A stretch of 64,000 bases of DNA from Reticulitermes speratus (taxonomy: Eukaryota; Arthropoda; Insecta; Blattodea; Rhinotermitidae), in assembly GCA_021186555.1 (NCBI GenBank), contig JAJKFL010000008.1:16423936-16487935 (forward strand), written 5' to 3'. Below are positions 58,160-64,000 of this stretch, in pieces (the first letter of the stretch is position 1; every line of letters begins with the position of its first letter). Made by a program: the position numbers and the translations under genes. The notes under the pieces were generated by a model. It searched no databases. It was not told the DNA's origin and saw only the letters and a program-made list of their open reading frames with translations.

Positions 58160-58566
58160 CAGATATTAGACAATTTAATGTCTGTATTTGTCGCAGATAT
58201 TAGACAATGTAATGTACGTACTTGCTACAGATATTAGACAATTTAATGTGTGTATTTGTCGCAGATATTAGACAATGTAATGTATGTACTTGCTACAGAT
58301 ATTAGACAATTTAATGTGTGTATTTGTCGCAGATATTAGACAATGTAATGTACGTACTTGCTACAGATATTAGACAATTTAATGTGTGTATTTGTCGCAG
58401 ATATTAGACAATGTAATGTATGTACTTGCTACAGATATTAGACAATTTAATGTTTGTCCTTGCCACAGACATTAGACAATTGAATGTCTGTATTTGTTGC
58501 AGATATTAGATATGTAATGCGTGTACTTATTACAGATATTAGACAATTTAATGTTTGTACTTGCCG
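58160..58566 (+). repeat. 34-bp satellite with nested 68- and 136-bp periods
   Basis: Twelve monomers of 34 bp begin at 58160, 58194, 58228, 58262, 58296, 58330, 58364, 58398, 58432, 58466, 58500 and 58533 (the eleventh is 33 bp). The core is cagatattagacaat. Monomers 1-8 alternate between type A (ttaatg..gtatttgtcg) and type B (gtaatg..gtacttgcta). B copies further alternate gtacgta and gtatgta, so 136 bp also repeats. The last four are more diverged edge copies. Confidence 0.95.
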
Positions 58567-59231
58567 GAGAATATCCATTTTCTCCGTTGGCTCCCCCCAC
58601 TCTTGTTTTCTATAGGTTTAAATCCATGCAATCTTCAGTTATCCGTACTCTTCAGTTCCATCTACAGGATCTTCGAATCTTTTCCGTTACTGTCCTCAAA
58701 TGTGCATCTTTTTACGACGTTTTGTGGCGTGATTTAACAGTTATAGAAACTGGTAACATAAACAGAAACATTGCCAGTTAAATGACTGCTGTTCATTAAG
58801 GGACAGAAATTGTTATATGTGGACAGAACGTGCAGCTCCTCACCGACTTGAAACCTCATCACCTGCGTGTGGCTTTCGGTGGATTTAGGAAGGATTAGCC
58901 TAAATGTAATTACGGAACGCGCTGCAGTTTCCCCCTCACGTGATGGAAACAGTTTTAACATAAACAGATACGGGCCCTGTTTCAGTGTGTGGGATGGGAA
59001 AAGTGCTGTATGTATTTACTCCAAATTCATTCGGGTTACAACTGTTTTATTTAAAAGTAAGTCAAACATTTTAAACGAAATTCAGTGTGGCTCTAAAGGG
59101 AGTAATTAAATTGTACACAGACTCTCATGCTCCGGGTCTTTTGCACCTTTGTTTCATTGCCTCATTTATGAGGTTCAAAAACTCTTATCATATTTTCATA
59201 TTAATATTTTGTGCTCTCCTCTTAGCATTTG

Positions 59232-59525
59232 GGAGTGGGGATGGCGTAGTAGGTACAGGGACTAGGCTACGGACTGGTCGATCCGGGGCTCGAATTCCGG
59301 CAGGGGCAAGATATTTTTTTTTCGCTAATATGTTTACAACTGTTCTCGGGCCCACCCAACATTTTACTTATTGGGTACCGGGGTTATTCCCCGGTGGTAA
59401 ACCTGGTAAAGCGGCCGAGACTTGAAGTTGTCCACTCTCACCTAGTGCTCTTGTTAATAATCAGCTGAGCTAGACATCTGCTCTCCCTATGTGCCTTCAC
59501 GGCCAGGACGGGAATAATTTTTTTT
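59232..59525 (+). mobile_element. SINE B, full-length order
   Basis: Head ggagtggggatggcgtagta, B-box-like gggctcgaattccggcag (59286-59303), caagatatttttttttcgc, cgggcccacccaaca, attgggtaccggggtta, tcacctagtgctc and tgccttcacggcc follow the SINE B order to the end, closing on a poly-T run instead of TTTACC units. Confidence 0.75.
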
Positions 59526-59529
59526 TTAC

Positions 59530-60840
59530 TTTCGCTGTCTCTTATTCATACTGTTGTATTGTGATTATATTAATTAATTAATTATAATATAAATAGTTGA
59601 GCAAAATGAACGTCTTAGCATCCTCTCTGCCCTACAAATCTCTGAATATCATGATTTAGAAAACAGTAAATTTGTCATATATTTTGTTTTGGTATGTACG
59701 TGGTCTCTTACTGTGAAGGGAGAGCAAACATTTTATAAAACTGCTCAGACAGACGATAGAATCTGAGGATAAAGACTTGAGACAGTAATATTACGAGGGA
59801 TTTTATGACTTATTTTGTTCACCTGGTACTGGCGGATTAGTGAAATCCGTTAGGTAAAACTGGACTTCTTGTGTGGCTGGAATGAGGTTTACAAGAATGG
59901 CCTGTAGAATCTTGCGGTGGGAATATCCATCCTGGAGACAGAGAAGGGGAAGTGAAAATAATATTATGGTGGATCTTAAACATGAAGTTGTGAGGTGACT
60001 CAAATTTGTCCATATGACGCTGACGGTTACTTAGTTAATTTGTGATAACCGTATTCGAAATAACGGAAGCATTTTCGTGTGACTGAATTATTCAGATGTT
60101 TTGTATTCTATGAAAATAAACATGATGTCAGCCTCCGAAACGTCGTACATCTATTTTACAAGAAAATGCAAATTAATGTAGAAAATAAATTCATTATAAT
60201 GTCATATGCACGAATTGTTATAATCACAAGAGAAGCCAAACCCAACAGAATTTCTTGTAAAAATATTACGTAGTATTCGATCAATGTAATATGTCTCTGT
60301 TTTTATGAGGACATTTATCATCTCAGAGTATTTTACTGCTATACACATTTATCTTGAATGCAGTGGTGCTTGAAGTTTTGACACAGTCTATAAACCAGCA
60401 TTTCGAAATGGGTGGTCCAGGAGTTCAAATTATGCCAGGATTTGTGTATTGAAGCAGCTCCCACAGTGCATTTCGATGAAGAGCTTTACATTCTATGGGA
60501 ATCCGCAATGTCTTTGAAAACCGTGGCAGCTCCAAAAGTTTGTGGTGCGATTTTCACACGAAACATATGCGGATGAAACAACGCGTCTTCCCTCCATCTG
60601 CTCCAGGAAAACTTGTGTGTGTTTCGTACGTTTTGCCTTTCAATTATATTGCTGTTACGCGTAACAAAAAATTATTTATTTTGCCCTGTTTTATTCTGTC
60701 TTCTCAGTCTGGTTTTGCTAGGGTACGATTAGTTAATGTCCGATGACGTCTTTGTCCACGGCTAATTCCTTGCTAGACGGTCATTTGCGGCTTTGAGCTT
60801 GAATCCACGTGGCACTACAGCGATAAAAAGTATAAGAGAT
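59530..60840. other. no recognised feature
   Basis: Short frames only, e.g. 83 codons at 60495-60746 with no motif recognised. Confidence 0.4.
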
Positions 60841-60847
60841 TTGTGAT

Positions 60848-61092
60848 AACAATGGAGAGGGGCGGGGCACGTGGCATGTATAGGGGAGAAGAGAAATATA
60901 TACAGGTACTAGGTAGGGAAACCTGAGGGAAAGAGACCACTAGGAAGACTTAGGCGCAGATGGGAGTGTAATTTTAAAATTGATCTTAAAGAAAAGAGAT
61001 GAGAGGAAGTGAACTGGACTGATCTGGTTGAAGAGAAGACCAGTGGCTGGGTGTTATTAATACGGTAATGAACATGCGGGTTTCATAAAGAG
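60848..61092 (+). mobile_element. RTE-like LINE C-terminal end, decayed
   Basis: gagaggggcggggcacgtgg begins the RRLRWAGHVAR region; agggaaacctgagggaaaga and ccactaggaagacttaggcg match GRPEGKRPLGRPRRRW. gtgaactggactgatctggt and the terminal cggtaatgaacatgcgggtt follow, the same order as in the 11.3-kb copy. There are many stops and small indels. Confidence 0.75.
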
Positions 61093-61263
61093 CAGGGTAT
61101 TTATGACTAGAAGGCGAACTATTAATTTCTCAAAAAAAACTCTTCTCCATATAGTTATTTAATTAGTAATTTCGTTTGTGAGTGCTATATATGTTATTAT
61201 GTATGTACAGCATACGGTTATCTACATTCACAGTGTACAGAAACTGTCAGTGAATTAACTAGG

Positions 61264-61512
61264 CAGTGCCGGCCTTAGCAAAGGCGGGACCCGCTTGCGA
61301 TCCTTGTGGCGGGCCCCCAAAATTTATTGTGCAGAGGATAAAACGACTGAAGTTTTGGTATATTAACTTACTTCAAGATGTACAATTAAAATGTTCCGTT
61401 TTCTTGTCACTTTAGAACTTACTAATGCGCGAATCGCCCATGAGTGCGGGGGCCCCGAAAGCGCGGGGCCCGATTGCTTCAAATCGGTACAATCGGTCTA
61501 AGGCCGGCCCTG
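61264..61512. mobile_element. hAT-like MITE
   Basis: 249 bp with inverted ends cagtgccggccttag (left) and cagggccggccttag (right, reversed), 14 of 15 matching, followed inside by GC-rich blocks (gcgggacccgc, ggggcccgattg). CAGGGCCGGC-type ends are typical of one group of hAT elements. The expected 8-bp duplication is not clear (taactagg versus aattgggt), so the flanks have changed or the ends are slightly off. Confidence 0.78.
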
Positions 61513-61614
61513 AATTGGGTGTAACCAACTAAGCTACTGACACTCCGTTAGTAGAATCGGAAGAATCATCACTAATAATATCAAAACTGACCACTGACCA
61601 GTCCTAAATCATTT

Positions 61615-61775
61615 CCATCTATCCCCTATTACCAAAATCGATATCCCCAAGAAGCCGCTCAAATTAACATGCCTTCCATGTGCACATCTTCGGATTAATT
61701 TCATCACCAATATTTTGTATTCGTTTCGTGTCTCCCCCATCCAAGCCACGAGCCAAACTCGTCGTAATCTCGTAC
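61615..61775 (-). mobile_element. RTE-like LINE C-terminal fragment, minus strand
   Basis: The minus-strand frame reads RLRRVWLVAWMGETRNEYKI, then LVMKLIRRCAHGRH. It matches the RRLRWAGHVARMGETRNAYRVLVGKPEGKRP motif of the same family as the copy at 60848-61092, in opposite orientation. A hAT-like MITE lies between the two. Confidence 0.6.
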
Positions 61776-62054
61776 AGTTTACTGTTATAAAAACATGAGA
61801 TAATTTTTTACATGACAAAGTTCTTTTTTATGTAATATTCCAAATTTCTTACCTGTTTTATGGTCCTGAGGTCTGTGTGCGTTCCTGAGCAAGTTGTTTT
61901 CAAACACCTGTCATTGACATTTAGATACATGTTTCCAAAAGCTGAAATAATTCTTAGAATGAAATAGTTTTTTTTAGTTAATTTCATCCGCAGGGGGCAG
62001 AAGGGCACACAGGTGTTAGAAGTAACTTTTTACCAAGGCAGAAATAAAGTTGTC

Positions 62055-62330
62055 CGTGTACAGGTCATGGTGGGGGGAGGGGTTGTAGGTATATCTCCAC
62101 TCATCAATAGCCTGAGCACTAGGTGGAGGTAAGTGCTTAGCTTCACGCCCCACCCGCTTTATCACCGGAGGAAAGGAGCCTCCGGTGCCAATTGAGTAGG
62201 AGTTTGGGTGGGCCCAGGCTCTGTCTGGACATTTTGGAGAGAAGACACACTTTTTACTTTGTCTGGAATCGAACCAAAGTTTCTCCGTTGTCCAGCCCGC
62301 AACTCACTATACCGACTGTGTTGTCCGACT
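62055..62330 (-). mobile_element. SINE B, minus strand
   Basis: The reverse complement carries the head near 62330, a B-box-like ggttcgattccagac (62264-62278), gtccagacagagcctgggcc, cacccaaactcctactcaat, ggaggctcctttcctccgg and the 3' landmark caccatgacctgtac. It is diverged but has full-length order. Confidence 0.75.
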
Positions 62331-62334
62331 GCTC

Positions 62335-63260
62335 TTCACTAATAACCTAACACTCTACATAAGTAACAAATTATGTAACTTACCAACTAGCAGTGTCGAC
62401 CATTTTAAATCGTGATGCAGAGACCGAGGATAGTAATGATTTATCTTCCTCTCTATACGTTTGCCTTCCGAGATACATTTTCTCATGAACTGTGTTTTCT
62501 TTTTAGCTTCAATCTTTCGTAACGTTCCTGAGCTCTATGGATATTAGAAAAGACGCGGGAAAAGTGGAATTCGAGTATTTGTTGATCACCAGAATCTTTG
62601 GTTTTCAGTATGCTTTTCGGGATATTTGACCAGAGATATAACATCATCCCTTTTGGGAAAAGCAGAGGAAATTAATGTATGTTTCGTGAGAGTATTACCT
62701 CCTCCGCATGGATCCATCCCATACCATGCTACGTCATTGTTACGTCACACCGTGATTATCCCTGTGAGAAAACGATACTAGGATATAAAATGGGGCGGGG
62801 AAGGAGGGATATACAGGACAGACCGTCTCTCTATGACCGCCATTTCACCCTCGGATGCTCCAGCGAGATAACCTTCACGACCCAATAAATCCAAACTCGT
62901 GAGCCACCAAGATATGGATGCAAAAGTGACATATGTGATACGTTCTGCGCCCCCACGGGTGCCTGTTCTGTACTGCAAATATTCTCATCTTCCGATTTAG
63001 TATATGTATATTATATATATATATATATATATGCATACGTATACACATGTAAGCCTCGTGAATATAAACTACTTTTTACTTATATTCACATTACTAGAAA
63101 AATTTGAGGGAACCAGCAGAATATAACGTAAAAGTAAAGTGGATATTATTTTTAATTTTAAAATTTTAAGTGCAGTTTATGTAATCATGAGTTAATACTG
63201 ACAGGTGAAAATAATATTTTGCTTTAAATATTACTAACCAAAATAAAATGTAGTAGATTT
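62335..63260. other. no recognised gene
   Basis: AT microsatellite at 63009-63034. Otherwise unrecognised. Confidence 0.45.
63009..63034. repeat. AT microsatellite
   Basis: About twelve TA units. Confidence 0.9.
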
Positions 63261-63269
63261 AGACATGGT

Positions 63270-63312
63270 AGCATGTCCTGAAGATGACCGGTCGGATCGA
63301 AACATGAGAGAC
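63270..63312 (+). other. hammerhead-like motif
   Basis: CCTGAAGATGACCGGTCGGA then TCGAAACATGAG. The first box CTGAAGA and GAAAC are intact; the stem between them is imperfect. CATG flanks both sides. A related minus-strand form with GAAACATGTCTGG is at 56125-56170. Confidence 0.3.
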
Positions 63313-63559
63313 AGACGGAAATACAGCAATGCTCGTACAAATTATATTGCTTTGTGCTGGTTATGAATCTTCAATTTATTGCTGGAACAAAACTGTACGA
63401 ATCATAATATTAAAAAGCTGAGAAGAAAATAATTGTGTGAAAGCATTTACTAGTTCTATTTTGATAATGCAGATCGCTTTTTAACTCATCACTGCTGTGA
63501 GTTTGAATGTGATTTAAAGTGTAAATATTTGGATTGTTGGGATACGTAGCATGAGTGAG

Positions 63560-63745
63560 GTAGTAAAAGTGCTTACGAAGTCGATACTTATAAAGGAAGA
63601 GATTCCTTCAGGGCTGCAGCCACAGACGAGGAGAATGAGAACAGATGTGTGGGGTGTGAACTGGATTTAAGTGGCTCAAGATAAGGTCAGGAGAGGTTTT
63701 ATGTTATCACGTAAATTAGCCTTCAGGTTCCATGAAATGAGGGGA
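63560..63745 (+). mobile_element. possible RTE-like LINE terminal fragment
   Basis: gaactggatttaagtggctc, aagataaggtcaggag and ttcaggttccatgaaatg echo the terminal wording of the RTE-like copies (tggactgatctggctcaaga...gggttccataaa). Nucleotide-level resemblance only. Confidence 0.35.
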
Positions 63746-64000
63746 GAGTTCTGATCAAGAAGGTGAATATCGGATTCCCAAGGACGGCTCTGCCTTCATG
63801 GTATGTTAAGTGATACCTACTGTCCTCCGAAAAAACACATATGTAGCATAGATATGTGCATATATATTTATATATATATTTGTATTAATAAATTGATCTT
63901 TTCCTCTTAAATCTTCGTTGAGTTCGGACATAAATTCTACTGCTGAATTTAATGCATTAAAGCTACAGTTTGGCTTAGTCAGAAATACGGGACTGAAGTT

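Noticed and set aside
58160-58566. CRISPR array
   Set aside because: Monomers abut with no unique spacers, and the sequence is eukaryotic.
1-64000. LTR retroelements or virus-derived copies
   Set aside because: No paired long terminal repeats, primer-binding site or capsid, protease or envelope motifs were recognised.

Overview
This window looks like a gene-poor stretch of a large insect genome, most likely a blattodean (cockroach or termite); the repeat families look like those I associate with Periplaneta americana. The evidence is AT-rich DNA with no prokaryotic gene packing, many tRNA-headed SINEs with polymerase III A and B boxes and target-site duplications, decayed LINE ends, TA-flanked and hAT-like non-autonomous DNA transposons, and long microsatellites. 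The species guess rests on remembered repeat signatures and was not searched. I found no convincing host protein-coding gene. The window is probably intergenic or the inside of a very long intron.

Layout. 1-12 kb: mostly unrecognised unique-looking DNA with foldback-type repeat fragments (family D), a TA-flanked MITE (9465-9954) and an RTE-like LINE end (about 11250-11705). 12-20 kb: a full SINE A (12327-12605), an ATCGAT-rich palindromic island (13405-13800), a long ACAT microsatellite, a foldback element (18950-19335) and a transposase zinc-finger remnant fused to SINE sequence. 23-30 kb: a 55-bp tandem duplication, a foldback element with inner 71-bp repeats (24006-24264), a tail-to-tail SINE B pair (25973-26434) and an 81-bp minisatellite that appears to have grown from a family D end (28960-29525). 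31-36 kb: a SINE C with a perfect 17-bp duplication, a 49-bp near-perfect palindrome, a LINE end split by a SINE B with its own duplication, and several old SINE B copies. 40-49 kb: SINE A copies, two more LINE ends (43627-44115 with clear duplication; 45462-45745) and the best coding feature, a 5'-truncated CR1/Jockey-group LINE with one uninterrupted 648-codon reverse-transcriptase frame (46865-49024, minus strand). 50-64 kb: a pogo/Tigger-type MITE, RTE-like LINE ends, SINE B and C copies, a possible recursive splice site (57022-57046), a 34-bp satellite with nested 68- and 136-bp periods (58160-58566), and a hAT-like MITE (61264-61512).

How the parts relate. The SINEs carry only polymerase III promoters and must borrow LINE machinery. 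SINE B and SINE C share a TTTACC-type tail, which suggests a common LINE partner. The MITEs depend on transposases not found here. The signal least explained by ordinary annotation is a motif that recurs in about a dozen repeats with unrelated flanks: CTGANGA, a short stem-loop, then GAAAC. It resembles a hammerhead ribozyme core, often with an extra T after the first box. I report it as a hypothesis only.
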